From Luteolibacter sp. LG18 (GTDB lineage Bacteria > Verrucomicrobiota > Verrucomicrobiia > Verrucomicrobiales > Akkermansiaceae): a stretch of DNA of 64,000 bases. Below are positions 52,941 through 62,687 of the stretch, piece after piece. Under the pieces are notes generated by a model. That model saw nothing but the letters and a program-made list of their open reading frames with translations, did not search any database and was not told the origin of the DNA. The stretch is from positions 992,001-1,056,000 of the forward strand of contig NZ_AP024600.1 of the NCBI RefSeq assembly GCF_036322585.1, written 5' to 3'. The position numbers were made by a program, and so were the translations under genes. The first letter of the stretch is position 1. Each line of letters begins with the position of its first letter.

Positions 52941-52970
52941 GCGCGGATCCCTCGCGGGGCCGCGCTTTTT
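52941..52970 (+). terminator. Terminator of the small basic protein gene
   Basis: GCGCGGATCCC and GGGGCCGCGC form a stem with one bulge around TCGC, followed by TTTTT. Confidence 0.85.
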
Positions 52971-53033
52971 CGCGTTTAACGACACCGGTTCCGGTGTTTA
53001 GATTTTCCCGACCGTTTCCCGAGATCTCCAGCC

Positions 53034-54023
53034 ATGAGCGAAGAAGGCATCCGCCTCAACAAGTTCCTCGCCTCCTGCGGCATCGGCTCGCGCCGTGGCT
53101 GTGACGAGTTCATCCAGACCGGCCGCGTGGAGGTCAATGGCCACTCCTGCACCAATCCCGGGATGCGCATCGGCCCGGAGGACCACGTGAAGGTGGACGG
53201 CCGCCGAGTCGTCACCAAGACGCCGGTGGTGGTGGTCTTCCACAAGCCGCGCGGCTTCGTCTGCACCAAGGAAGACGAGCTGGGCCGGGAAACGATCTAC
53301 CAATTCCTGCCGCCCGGGCTTCACCACCTCCACCACGTCGGCCGCCTCGACCGCGATTCGGAAGGGCTCCTCATTCTCACCAACGACGGCGACCTGACGC
53401 AGAAACTCATGCATCCATCGAAGTCGATGGAGAAGGAGTACCACGTCACCTCGAATCAACCGTTCGAGAACCCGCATCTCGACCAGTTCCTCGTCGGCAT
53501 CTACACGCCGGAGGGCAAGCTGAAGGCGAAGTCGATCGAGCGCCAGTCCGCGCGCCGCATCAAGATCGTGCTCGAGCACGGCGCGAAGCGGCAGATCCGC
53601 GTCATGTTCGAGGCGATGGGCTACCAGGTCACCAAGCTGCTGCGCGTGCGCATCGGCTCACTGTGGCTGGGCGACCTTGAACCGGGCGATTTCCAGCAGC
53701 TCAATGCCACCGAAATCGGCATGCTGCTGAAGAACCCGAAAGCCGCGGGCAGCACCAAGGTCTTCACCAAGGAAATCCTCGACGAGCGCAAGGCGGTGGA
53801 AAAGGCCCAGAAGGCCCGCGCCGCCGCCGCGGAAGCCGCCGGCAAACCGGCCGCCCGGAAAACGGCGAAACCCGCCGCCCGCCCGACCGCGGGACCGAAA
53901 CCGCGCGCCAGCGCCAAGGTGGACCTCACCAAGAAGCCGAAGCCCGCCAAGCGCGGCCGCCCGCAGGCCACCTCCCGCTCCGAGCGCACCCCGAAGCGCC
54001 CGGGCAGCAAGCGGCACCGGTGA
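53034..54023 (+). CDS. rluB: 23S rRNA pseudouridine synthase, RluB type
   Basis: 329 residues. The N-terminal S4 RNA-binding domain (about 5-60: IRLNKFLASCGIGSRRGCDEF.., GRVEVNGHSC) is followed by the RsuA/RluB catalytic domain with the Asp in VGRLDRDSEGLLILTNDG. It converts a uridine of 23S rRNA helix 89-91 to pseudouridine. The last about 80 residues are a low-complexity Lys/Ala/Pro-rich tail (EKAQKARAAAAEAAGKPA.., TKKPKPAKRG) common in RluB proteins; it probably adds non-specific RNA contacts. ATG at 53034. Confidence 0.93.
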   Translation: MSEEGIRLNKFLASCGIGSRRGCDEFIQTGRVEVNGHSCTNPGMRIGPEDHVKVDGRRVVTKTPVVVVFHKPRGFVCTKEDELGRETIYQFLPPGLHHLHHVGRLDRDSEGLLILTNDGDLTQKLMHPSKSMEKEYHVTSNQPFENPHLDQFLVGIYTPEGKLKAKSIERQSARRIKIVLEHGAKRQIRVMFEAMGYQVTKLLRVRIGSLWLGDLEPGDFQQLNATEIGMLLKNPKAAGSTKVFTKEILDERKAVEKAQKARAAAAEAAGKPAARKTAKPAARPTAGPKPRASAKVDLTKKPKPAKRGRPQATSRSERTPKRPGSKRHR

Positions 54024-54033
54024 TCGGCAAGTC

Positions 54034-54453
54034 TCAGTCTTGGGCCGCAAGCGCCTTCAATCGCTCGAATAGCGAGAGCAAGAATTCCCGCTGATCCCGC
54101 GCTTCTTCCAAAGATCCCGGACTCGCCTCTCGAAGACGGCTGTACGCCGTCATCGTTCGCAGTTTCCATCCCTCAACATCACAGGAGGTGATGGCATATC
54201 CGCTGGTGCCCTGGCCGAGCGTCACCAAGGCATGGAGGTATCCAGCGAGATGAGCCAAAAAACTCGTATCTTCTTCACATTCGGAGAGAGCTTCCTCGAT
54301 GGCCTCCTCCAAAAAGCGGACGACATCGTCCATGGCGCTGTAGCCACCACTGCCTGCCCACAGGGAAAACCGCTTGGGATCAATTGCCCTGAGTAGGGTT
54401 TGAACTCTTTCCGCGATTCCCAACAAGTAGGACTCCCAAGCGATGAGACCCAT
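54034..54453 (-). CDS. Unknown helical protein, second gene of a two-gene unit
   Basis: 139 residues, ATG 54453, one base after the stop codon of the upstream gene (54455-54457). Mostly helical: MGLIAWESYLLGIAERVQTLL, MDDVVRFLEEAIEEALSECEED, then LAGYLHALVTLGQGTSGYA. No domain recognised. The tight coupling to the gene upstream, and its divergent neighbour at 54772, suggest a small accessory unit. Base composition is somewhat lower in GC than in the housekeeping genes around it. Confidence 0.65.
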   Translation of the reverse strand: MGLIAWESYLLGIAERVQTLLRAIDPKRFSLWAGSGGYSAMDDVVRFLEEAIEEALSECEEDTSFLAHLAGYLHALVTLGQGTSGYAITSCDVEGWKLRTMTAYSRLREASPGSLEEARDQREFLLSLFERLKALAAQD

Positions 54454-54454
54454 C

Positions 54455-54748
54455 CTATCCGACTGGAACCTGCGTTCGCTTCCACGGCGCAGCCAAGGAG
54501 GGCCGGATGGCCATCCAACCGGGCGGCAAGTCCGCCACTTCCAAAACCGAGGGATCCAGGTCAACCACCTCCTTCAAGGCAACGATCATCATTTGATCCT
54601 CCGACGCTGCGTCAGCCGCATGAAACTGCCATGCGTGGTCATCTTCGTCATGGTAGACATGAGTGATGGGTTCGTGCTCCCGCATCACCAGGGAAGTGGT
54701 GAAAGTCGCGCAGTTCGGAGATTGATCGAATGGCCACGGGGCGCTCAT
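54455..54748 (-). CDS. Unknown small acidic protein
   Basis: 97 residues. The pattern MSAPWPFDQSPNCATF, then ITHVYHDEDDHAWQFHAAD, then LKEVVDLDPSVLEVADLPPGWMAIR looks like a widespread but uncharacterised bacterial family. Its members sit next to varied short genes and are sometimes annotated as immunity-like. I cannot assign a function. It ends TAG with one base before the ATG of the next gene. A third gene, at 54772, is divergent with a 23-base gap, so the starts share a promoter region. Confidence 0.65.
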   Translation of the reverse strand: MSAPWPFDQSPNCATFTTSLVMREHEPITHVYHDEDDHAWQFHAADAASEDQMMIVALKEVVDLDPSVLEVADLPPGWMAIRPSLAAPWKRTQVPVG

Positions 54749-54771
54749 GGTGGTCTCATCGTTATTCGCGG

Positions 54772-55089
54772 ATGCTCAGGATTTCACTCAGAAACTCTTC
54801 CCGGCTGGCAATCAGGTCGCTCGATGATTTGGGCTCCCTGATTCCCGAGGGATCTGAAGGGGAAGCCCTGAACTACGGTCAGGGAGAAGGCCAGTGGCGG
54901 ATCGGAGCCACGGTTTGGGGCATCTACGCGGGAGATGGCGGCTATTACCTCCAATTGGAAGAAGGCGTCTTGGACCTCAGGGAGGCCCATCGGATGATCC
55001 GGGGCATCCTGGCCCGGATACGTTCGACCTGGGGAAGCCAGATCCGGGGCGAGATCGAAGGGATTTGGCACGGGGACACGCCCTCCTAG
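54772..55089 (+). CDS. Unknown small protein, divergent from the 54748 gene
   Basis: 105 residues, start MLRISLRNSSRLAIRSLDDLG. The sequence continues GQWRIGATVWGIYAGDGGYYLQLEEGVLDLREAHRMIRGILAR, a compact mixed strand/helix pattern. No signal peptide and no known motif. The ATG at 54772 was chosen as the first that leaves a non-overlapping arrangement with the minus-strand gene starting at 54748; an upstream start at 54730 would overlap it. It may be a mobile accessory gene, but no repeats flank it. Confidence 0.55.
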   Translation: MLRISLRNSSRLAIRSLDDLGSLIPEGSEGEALNYGQGEGQWRIGATVWGIYAGDGGYYLQLEEGVLDLREAHRMIRGILARIRSTWGSQIRGEIEGIWHGDTPS

Positions 55090-55251
55090 GTTCCAGGACC
55101 AGCTAGGTGGGCAGCTTTCCCTACCTCAAACGGGTGACGAAAAAACCTCATCGGACGCTTGTCGTCCCGAGAGCGGCTTTCATAGGTTCCCAGCCAACAT
55201 AGAGCCCGCACGGGGTTTCATTTTCCATTTGTTAGCTGCATTCCATCGATC

Positions 55252-57261
<2,010 letters not shown>

Positions 57262-57274
57262 TCCGGCTTTCCCG

Positions 57275-58141
57275 ATGACACCCACGAAATTCTTCGTCGC
57301 CCGCGTCGCGCAGGCGTTCGGCATCCACCGCAAGACCAAGCGGATGTCGGACGCGGCCAGCGAGATGCACCTGCTGCGGGATGCCGAGACCTTTCTCGGC
57401 ATGTCCGTGTGGGAACGGGTGGCGGAGATCGAGGAGTTGTCCGTGGAATACTGGAACCTGCGGAAGCTGGTGAAGGAGCAGGAATCGATCCGCGAGCGCC
57501 TCGCCGTGTGCGAGGAGGAGCTCGCGGTGGCGCATGCCGAGCGATCCAGCCTGCTCAATACCCAGACCGAGCCCCAGCAAGGGGTGACGGAGGAACGGAC
57601 CGCGATCATGACCCACCTCGAAACGCTGGCCCGCCAGCGCGACGAGGTGGTGGCACGCGCCCGGGAGGTCCGCCGCAGCTACGACGGGGTGAAGATGAAA
57701 CTGGAGGTACTCACCAAGGAGAGCACCGACAGCCCGGAAATCATCGCGGCCCGCGAGAAGCTGGAGCAACTGAAGGAGAAGTTCGCCGAGCTGAAGCAAC
57801 AGCGGGCGGAGATCGCCGAAAAGATCGAGGTCGGCGATGTCGAACTGGACGCCTGCGACGCGAAACTCACCGAGCAGCGCCAGGTCCGCCGGGAACAGGC
57901 GTCCCACGCCTTCCAGGTGATCGGGGACGCGAACCGCGAGATTTCCACCCACCGGGCCGAACTCGGTCTGATCGAGACCCAGATGCGCCAGCTCCATTCG
58001 GAGATCGGGCGCTTCGTGAGCCGCAATCCCCGGCACCCACACTGCACCGAAGCCGCCAAGCCACACCGCGGGCTGGTGGAGGTGATGCGCGCGCTGCGGG
58101 CATCGATCGCGATGAACCACCGTCTGGCCGGGCAGTCTTGA
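57275..58141 (+). CDS. Long coiled-coil protein of unknown function
   Basis: 288 residues, almost wholly helical with heptad spacing from about 45 to 240. Examples are LVKEQESIRERLAVCEEELAV, LETLARQRDEVVARAREVR, IIAAREKLEQLKEKFAELKQ and VELDACDAKLTEQRQVRREQ. The N-terminal part (MTPTKFFVARVAQAFGIHRKT) and the C-terminal PHRGLVEVMRALRASIAMNH are more globular. No transmembrane span or signal peptide. Starts 13 bases past acs. Probably a cytoplasmic structural or adaptor protein; nothing further can be said. Confidence 0.78.
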   Translation: MTPTKFFVARVAQAFGIHRKTKRMSDAASEMHLLRDAETFLGMSVWERVAEIEELSVEYWNLRKLVKEQESIRERLAVCEEELAVAHAERSSLLNTQTEPQQGVTEERTAIMTHLETLARQRDEVVARAREVRRSYDGVKMKLEVLTKESTDSPEIIAAREKLEQLKEKFAELKQQRAEIAEKIEVGDVELDACDAKLTEQRQVRREQASHAFQVIGDANREISTHRAELGLIETQMRQLHSEIGRFVSRNPRHPHCTEAAKPHRGLVEVMRALRASIAMNHRLAGQS

Positions 58142-58168
58142 GCCCGCCGCCTGCGGCGGAGATTCAAG

Positions 58169-58333
58169 AGCCCAGAATCCAGAACCCAGAGAAGAGAGGA
58201 ATGCGAAAATCCTCTGCTGGGTAGGAAGTGGATTCCTCCTATCTGCCCCTCACTTTTCCATGGCCCGAATCCACCCCTTCTTGTCTGGGTTCTGGGTTCT
58301 GGGTTCTGGATTCTGGATTCTGGGCTCTGGGCT
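58169..58333. repeat. Inverted heptanucleotide arrays, CTGGGTT type
   Basis: Positions 58285-58333 hold seven tandem 7-mers: CTGGGTT three times, CTGGATT twice, CTGGGCT twice. On the other side 58169-58189 holds AGCCCAG, AATCCAG, AACCCAG, the same unit inverted. The right array abuts the stop codon of the gene at 58334. The 190-base gap between the two genes contains little else. Confidence 0.85.
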
Positions 58334-59773
58334 CTATCTTTTCTCGATGGCGACGAGCGTGATGTCGTCCATCTGGCGGGAGGTTTCGCCGGTGAAGGCT
58401 TTCAGCTCGCGCTGGACCGAGGCGAGGATCTCCTCCGCGCCGAGCGGGGCGGCGGCCTGGAAGACGTCGGAGAGACGCTTGGCGCCGAATTCCTCCTCCT
58501 TCGGGTCGACGGCTTCCTTCACGCCATCGGTGTAGAACAGCAGGCAATCGCCGCTTTCGAGGGTGATCTCGAAATCGCGGGTGACCCGCTCGAAAACGTC
58601 CCCGGCATCGATGCCGACGGCGAGGCCCGGCGGCTTCAGGAACTCGACGGTGCCTTCCCGGCGGCGGTAGAGCAGGGCGGGATCGTGGCCGGCGCGGGCC
58701 ATGGTCACGCGGCCCTCGTAGGGATGGAGGATGGCGTAGGCCATGCTGATGAACATGTCCTCGCGGATGTCCGGGAAAAGCTGGCGGTTGACGGCGGAAA
58801 GCACCTTGGCCGGGGAGTATTCCCCGGTGGCGGCGGAGCGGAGCACGCTGCGGCACATCGCCATCAGCAGGCCGGCCGCCACGCCCTTGCCGGAAACGTC
58901 GGCGATGGCGATGCCGTGGCGGTCGTCGCCAATGCCCACGTAGTCATAGTAGTCGCCGCTGATGATGCGGGCGGGCAGGTTGGTGCCGCTGATCCGGTAG
59001 CCGGCGATGACCGGATCGGCCTGCGGCAGGAGAACGTGCTGCACGTCCCGGGCGGTTTTCAGTTCGCTCTCGATGGCCCGTTTCTCATGGGCCTCGCGGT
59101 GGATGTTGGCGTTGCCTATGGCGAAGGACGACTGCTCGGCCACCGAGCGGAACACGGCGAAATCGTTACCGCTGAAGGGGCCATCCTCGTGCTGGCGGGC
59201 CACGGCGATCACCCCGAGGTCCTTGCCCGCGTGGCGGAGCGGAGCGACCAGCGCGGCGACCTCACCATCGTAACGGATGAAGGCATCGCGGAAGGCGTCG
59301 TGGTTTTTCACGTCCGGCACACGGATGGCCTCGCCGACGGTCAGGCTGTGGCCGAGGATACCATCGTCCACCCCGACCTTGGCGAGACGCACATGGCTTT
59401 CCAGCACGCGCGGATCGCGCTCGGCGCGTTTCCGGATCTCCACCGGCACGCCGATCAGCGGCGGGCAGTTCTCCGAAACGTAGGCCGGGATCAGGTGCTG
59501 GCCGTCATCGCTGAGGTAGTAGATGGCCCCGCCGCGGGCGGTGACGACCTTGTCGATGCCATCAACGATCATGCGGGAGAGCGCCTTGATGGTGGTGTCG
59601 CTCTCGATGGCGCTGCCCAGATCGTGGAGGAAGGCGAACATCCGGTGCTCCTCGCCTTCCAAATCCTTCAGGCGGGTTTTCATCCGCCGCAGCCGCCATG
59701 CCCAATCGTGCAGGATCAGTCCTCCGACCAGGATCACCAGGCCGAGAAGTGTGAATGCGATGGCGGCGTACAT
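58334..59773 (-). CDS. SpoIIE/RsbU-type PP2C phosphatase with GAF domain
   Basis: 479 residues. A transmembrane segment (AAIAFTLLGLVILVGGLIL) near 3-22, a basic linker, a GAF domain at about 55-215 (ALSRMIVDGIDKVVTARGG.., PFSGNDFAVFRSVAEQSS) and the SpoIIE PP2C domain from about 240. Metal-binding aspartates lie in ISGDYYDYVGI, AIADVSGKGVAAGLLM and FYTDGVKEAV. Such proteins remove phosphate from STAS-domain proteins in partner-switching pathways that free sigma or other regulators. The gene at 59815, just upstream on the same strand, encodes a STAS protein. ATG 59773 starts the membrane segment. Confidence 0.9.
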   Translation of the reverse strand: MYAAIAFTLLGLVILVGGLILHDWAWRLRRMKTRLKDLEGEEHRMFAFLHDLGSAIESDTTIKALSRMIVDGIDKVVTARGGAIYYLSDDGQHLIPAYVSENCPPLIGVPVEIRKRAERDPRVLESHVRLAKVGVDDGILGHSLTVGEAIRVPDVKNHDAFRDAFIRYDGEVAALVAPLRHAGKDLGVIAVARQHEDGPFSGNDFAVFRSVAEQSSFAIGNANIHREAHEKRAIESELKTARDVQHVLLPQADPVIAGYRISGTNLPARIISGDYYDYVGIGDDRHGIAIADVSGKGVAAGLLMAMCRSVLRSAATGEYSPAKVLSAVNRQLFPDIREDMFISMAYAILHPYEGRVTMARAGHDPALLYRRREGTVEFLKPPGLAVGIDAGDVFERVTRDFEITLESGDCLLFYTDGVKEAVDPKEEEFGAKRLSDVFQAAAPLGAEEILASVQRELKAFTGETSRQMDDITLVAIEKR

Positions 59774-59814
59774 CCGGTTTCCTATTTCAGCGACCACCCA
59801 TCCACAACCGGGGG

Positions 59815-60354
59815 TCAGCCTTCCTCGCTGCGTTTCGAGGCGACCTCCGCCTCGAGTAGACTCACCACGCCCGCGAATTTTTTCGCATTCTCGCCACTGG
59901 CGGAAGAAAGAACCTTGTGTGCCTCCAGCACGTGTTTCGCCCGGTCGAGCTGGCCAGGAAGGCCCGGAGCCTGGAGCGGGGACAGGGAGGCGCGGATTTC
60001 ATCGACCTTGCCGCGCCACGGGGCGACCGGCGGATCGATCTCCAGGAGAAAGTCGAGACCGAGATCCTCGAGGGAGCGGCGGTTGCGCTCGCCCGCCTCG
60101 GCGACCTGGACCTTGCCCCCCGGTGCGGAAAGCCGGGCGGAGAGCCCGGCCAGCGTGCCCATGAAGGTGGAATCCATGCCGGTACAGGCGGCGAGATCGA
60201 TGACGAGACAGCGCTCACCGGCGGCGATCCGGGATTCAGCGTATTCCTTCAGGGCCGGGCTCGTCAGGAACGAACCTTTTCCTTCGCATCGAATCCAAGT
60301 GAACCCGTCGTAGGTTCCGACGAGAATGGCATTTTCAGCAGTCACGGGAGTCAT
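59815..60354 (-). CDS. STAS-domain protein, likely partner of the SpoIIE phosphatase
   Basis: 179 residues. The STAS fold is at about 15-105: FTWIRCEGKGSF, CLVIDLAACTGMDSTFMGTLAG, and VQVAEAGERNRRSLEDLG. DST (residues about 61-63) is the usual phosphorylation site, followed by the conserved helix. The C-terminal 70 residues are helical and not part of the common fold. In partner switching, the unphosphorylated STAS protein binds an anti-sigma kinase; no such kinase is encoded in the window. It is transcribed with the phosphatase, which would reverse phosphorylation. Confidence 0.87.
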   Translation of the reverse strand: MTPVTAENAILVGTYDGFTWIRCEGKGSFLTSPALKEYAESRIAAGERCLVIDLAACTGMDSTFMGTLAGLSARLSAPGGKVQVAEAGERNRRSLEDLGLDFLLEIDPPVAPWRGKVDEIRASLSPLQAPGLPGQLDRAKHVLEAHKVLSSASGENAKKFAGVVSLLEAEVASKRSEEG

Positions 60355-60436
60355 CCCGCAATAAGCGGGAGGTGCAGGCTATTAAACTTCCATCCGGGGT
60401 TCGGGTCAACCGCCCATCCGTTCTAATTCTGTCAAA

Positions 60437-60886
60437 TCATTGCCACAAATAGGACCGGCGGGAGGCGATCTCCTGTCCGCCGCGGCGGAGGGAGATCCGC
60501 CAGGCGAGAACCTTGCCGCCTTTCGTGTAGTTGTCCCCGATGATGGCGAACTCGGCCTTGCCCGCGGTGGCGGAGGCGTCGAATTGCTTGGTCTGGCGCT
60601 TCACGCGGCTGCCGGTGGCCCCCTGCTGGTATTCGAAAACGATCTCGGCCGGGGCACCGGTGGAGGCATCCGACCAGATCACGTCGTAATATTGACCGAG
60701 CCGCTGGGCCTGCTCGTTCACGCCGATGGCCCCGTGGAGACGGCGGAGCTTTTCACCCCGGATCATGGGGTCCTCGTTGTAATCGGATCCCGCGTCGCGG
60801 AGGGTGAACTGCTTCACCACCAGCGGCTGCCTGCTGGCGCAGGAAGCGAGGAGCGCGGTCAGGGCCACGAGGATCAAGGGTCTCAT
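60437..60886 (-). CDS. Lipoprotein of unknown function
   Basis: 149 residues with the lipoprotein signal MRPLILVALTALLASC. The mature part contains QFTLRDAGSDYNEDPMIRGE, EIVFEYQQGATGSRVKRQT and KVLAWRISLRRGGQEIASRRS, which give a beta-rich pattern. It is not recognised. The upstream region to fur (94 bases) is divergent, so the Fur protein could regulate it, but no Fur box is obvious. Confidence 0.75.
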   Translation of the reverse strand: MRPLILVALTALLASCASRQPLVVKQFTLRDAGSDYNEDPMIRGEKLRRLHGAIGVNEQAQRLGQYYDVIWSDASTGAPAEIVFEYQQGATGSRVKRQTKQFDASATAGKAEFAIIGDNYTKGGKVLAWRISLRRGGQEIASRRSYLWQ

Positions 60887-60979
60887 CGGCGGGCATTCAA
60901 GCAGCCGCCGGTTCTTTTCCAACCCCGAAGTTCCATCGGTTCTTGGCTCCCGGACAAATCCTCGCCTAAGCTGCCACCC

Positions 60980-61477
60980 ATGGACCAAGCCGTCCTCGAC
61001 CGACTCGACACCTTCATCCGCAAAAAAGGCCTGCGCCGCACCGGCCAGCGCGATGTGATCGTGCGCGCCGCCTTCGCCACCGATGACCATTTCACCGCCG
61101 ACGAGTTGTTCGAGCGGGTGACCCGCGCCGATTCGACGGCGTCCCGTGCCACGGTGTACCGCACGCTTTCGCTGCTCGTGGAGGCCGGGCTGCTGCGGGA
61201 GATCGAGCTGGGGGACAACCACAAGACCTACGACCCGAACTTCGTCGACAAGCCGGCGCACAACCATCTGGTGTGCATCGACTGCGGCCGGGTGGTCGAG
61301 TTCGAGGACTCCCACATCGAGCTGATCAACGACTGCGTGACGCGCCGGCTGGGCTTTCGCCCGGTGCGCCAATCGCTGAAAATCGAGGCTGGCTGCGAGC
61401 AACTGCGCCTCAAGGGCCGCTGCCCGAACCTGATCGCCGCCCGCCTGTCCGGCAAACGCCTGAGAAAGAAACGCTGA
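60980..61477 (+). CDS. Fur-family metal-dependent regulator
   Basis: 165 residues. Winged helix at 1-85: LRRTGQRDVIVRAAFATDDHFTADELFERV, with recognition helix SRATVYRTLSLLVEAG. The dimer and metal-binding domain contains HNHLVCIDCGRVVEFED, with the C-x-x-C zinc site, and a C-terminal C-E-Q..KGRC pair. Fur, Zur or PerR cannot be told apart by eye; the zinc site and the H-x-H-L-x-C region fit Fur best. The ATG at 60980 was chosen as the first one matching the family start. Confidence 0.92.
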   Translation: MDQAVLDRLDTFIRKKGLRRTGQRDVIVRAAFATDDHFTADELFERVTRADSTASRATVYRTLSLLVEAGLLREIELGDNHKTYDPNFVDKPAHNHLVCIDCGRVVEFEDSHIELINDCVTRRLGFRPVRQSLKIEAGCEQLRLKGRCPNLIAARLSGKRLRKKR

Positions 61478-61483
61478 GCCGCC

Positions 61484-62092
61484 ATGTCCGACGTGCCCCC
61501 TCCCACGCCCGCGCCGGTGAAGAAGCGCGGCTGTCTGGTTCCGATCCTCGTGAGCATCATCGTGGTGCTGCTGGTGGTGATCGGGGCATGGTGGTGGGTC
61601 AACCGGCCGATCCAGCCGGTCCAGCTCAGCGCCCAGGAAAAGGCCGCGGTGGAACAAAAGCTGGAGGCTGTGCAGGCCCCTGCCCGGCCAACCTATGAGA
61701 AGGGCGCGAAGGAGATCATTCTCACGGAGCGCGAGCTGAACGGCCTGCTCAACGAGAACACACAGCTCGGCAACACGCTGAAGTTCGAACTGGTGAAGGG
61801 CGCGGTCCACGCCCGCTACGAGACCGATCTGGACAAGGACCTGCCGGTGGTCGGCGGCAAACGCCTGAAAGCCCGCGCGCGGTTCTTCGTCAGCAACGAC
61901 CAGGGCCAGCCGCATCTGGTGCTGGATGACCTGACGGTGTGGGGGATTTCCCTGCCGAACGACTGGCTGGGCGGCCTGAAGGGCCACGACCTGCTGGGCG
62001 ACACCGTCGGCCAAGGCCGACGCGGTGGCTTGGCGGGGGTGGAGGACATCCAGGTGGAGGACGGCCAGATCCGGATCAAGCTGAAGGAGTAG
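61484..62092 (+). CDS. Membrane-anchored protein of unknown function
   Basis: 202 residues. A proline-rich start (MSDVPPPTPAPVKKRGC) leads to a transmembrane segment at about 18-38 (LVPILVSIIVVLLVVIGAWW). The exported part includes IILTERELNGLLNENTQLGN, then FELVKGAVHARYETDLDKDLP and LVLDDLTVWGISLPNDWLGG. It looks like the exported helix-grip or lipid-binding-like domains found behind small membrane anchors, but I cannot name it. It begins 6 bases after fur and is probably co-transcribed. Its stop TAG is the TAG of a GTAG repeat head. Confidence 0.78.
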   Translation: MSDVPPPTPAPVKKRGCLVPILVSIIVVLLVVIGAWWWVNRPIQPVQLSAQEKAAVEQKLEAVQAPARPTYEKGAKEIILTERELNGLLNENTQLGNTLKFELVKGAVHARYETDLDKDLPVVGGKRLKARARFFVSNDQGQPHLVLDDLTVWGISLPNDWLGGLKGHDLLGDTVGQGRRGGLAGVEDIQVEDGQIRIKLKE

Positions 62093-62194
62093 CGCGAAGC
62101 TTGGCTTCGCGTGTGGAGGAGAGCCCGATGGAACCGGGAATGCCCTTTTCCGAAAAGCGCCGTCACCTGCACGCGAAGCCAAGCTTCGCGCTAC
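62089..62194. repeat. GTAG-headed REP pair, CGCGAAGC-TTG-GCTTCGCG type
   Basis: GTAG at 62089 precedes CGCGAAGC-TTG-GCTTCGCG; the minus-strand partner from 62194 reads GTAG, CGCGAAGC-TTG-GCTTCGCG. The two stems are identical, separated by about 60 bases. The head at 62089 supplies the stop codon (62090-62092) of the gene before it. Confidence 0.87.
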
Positions 62195-62287
62195 TTTTGA
62201 TGACGATTTTTGACTGCGATAAAACGAAAGGATCCGCAGATTTTAACAGGTGACAAACCGGCCGCGGCATTCATGCTGCGCGCCGTC

Positions 62288-62686
62288 ATGTTGAAATCCG
62301 GCATTTTCAATCCGCACGTGCTCGATCTGGTGGCGCGCGTCCGCCACACCAACACCCTCGTCATTTCCGACTGGGCTTTCCCATTCTGGCCCGAGATCGA
62401 GACGGTGGACATTTCCCTGACCCACGGCATCCCGACGGTGCTGGACGTCCTCAACGTGCTGGCCCCGAATTTCCAGATCGGGAAGATCTGGCAGGCCGAG
62501 GAATTCGCGAAGGTGAACGACGCGGCGACCATCGCGCGCTTTGACTCGGCCTTCGCTGCCATCGAGGGCGCGACGGTGACCAAGCTGCCGCACGTTGATT
62601 TCAAGAAACTGGTGCCGGGGGCCATCGGCCTGATCCGCACCGGTGACGCGACTCCCTACGGAAACATCATCCTGGAATCGGCCTGA
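62288..62686 (+). CDS. RbsD/FucU-family sugar mutarotase
   Basis: 132 residues. The start MLKSGIFNPHVLDLVARVRHTNTLVISDWAFP matches RbsD/FucU, with the conserved His in R-H-x-x-x-L-V-I-x-D. These decameric enzymes interconvert the pyranose and furanose or alpha and beta forms of ribose or fucose. The C-terminal part (GLIRTGDATPYGNIILESA) carries the Y-x-N-x-x-L motif. The ATG at 62288 begins the conserved region. The gene is followed at one base by a sugar isomerase gene, so they likely act in the same pathway; the sugar is unknown. Confidence 0.9.
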   Translation: MLKSGIFNPHVLDLVARVRHTNTLVISDWAFPFWPEIETVDISLTHGIPTVLDVLNVLAPNFQIGKIWQAEEFAKVNDAATIARFDSAFAAIEGATVTKLPHVDFKKLVPGAIGLIRTGDATPYGNIILESA

Positions 62687-62687
62687 A

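Noticed and set aside
58285..58333. Possible CRISPR-like repeat array
   Set aside because: Units are 7 bases, contiguous and without spacers.
60437..62182. Minus-strand frame covering fur and the membrane protein gene
   Set aside because: Only the lipoprotein part up to 60886 is supported; the rest is antisense to recognisable genes.
62210..62287. Upstream TTG start for the RbsD/FucU protein
   Set aside because: The family start MLKxG begins at 62288; the upstream codons are not conserved and approach the repeat.
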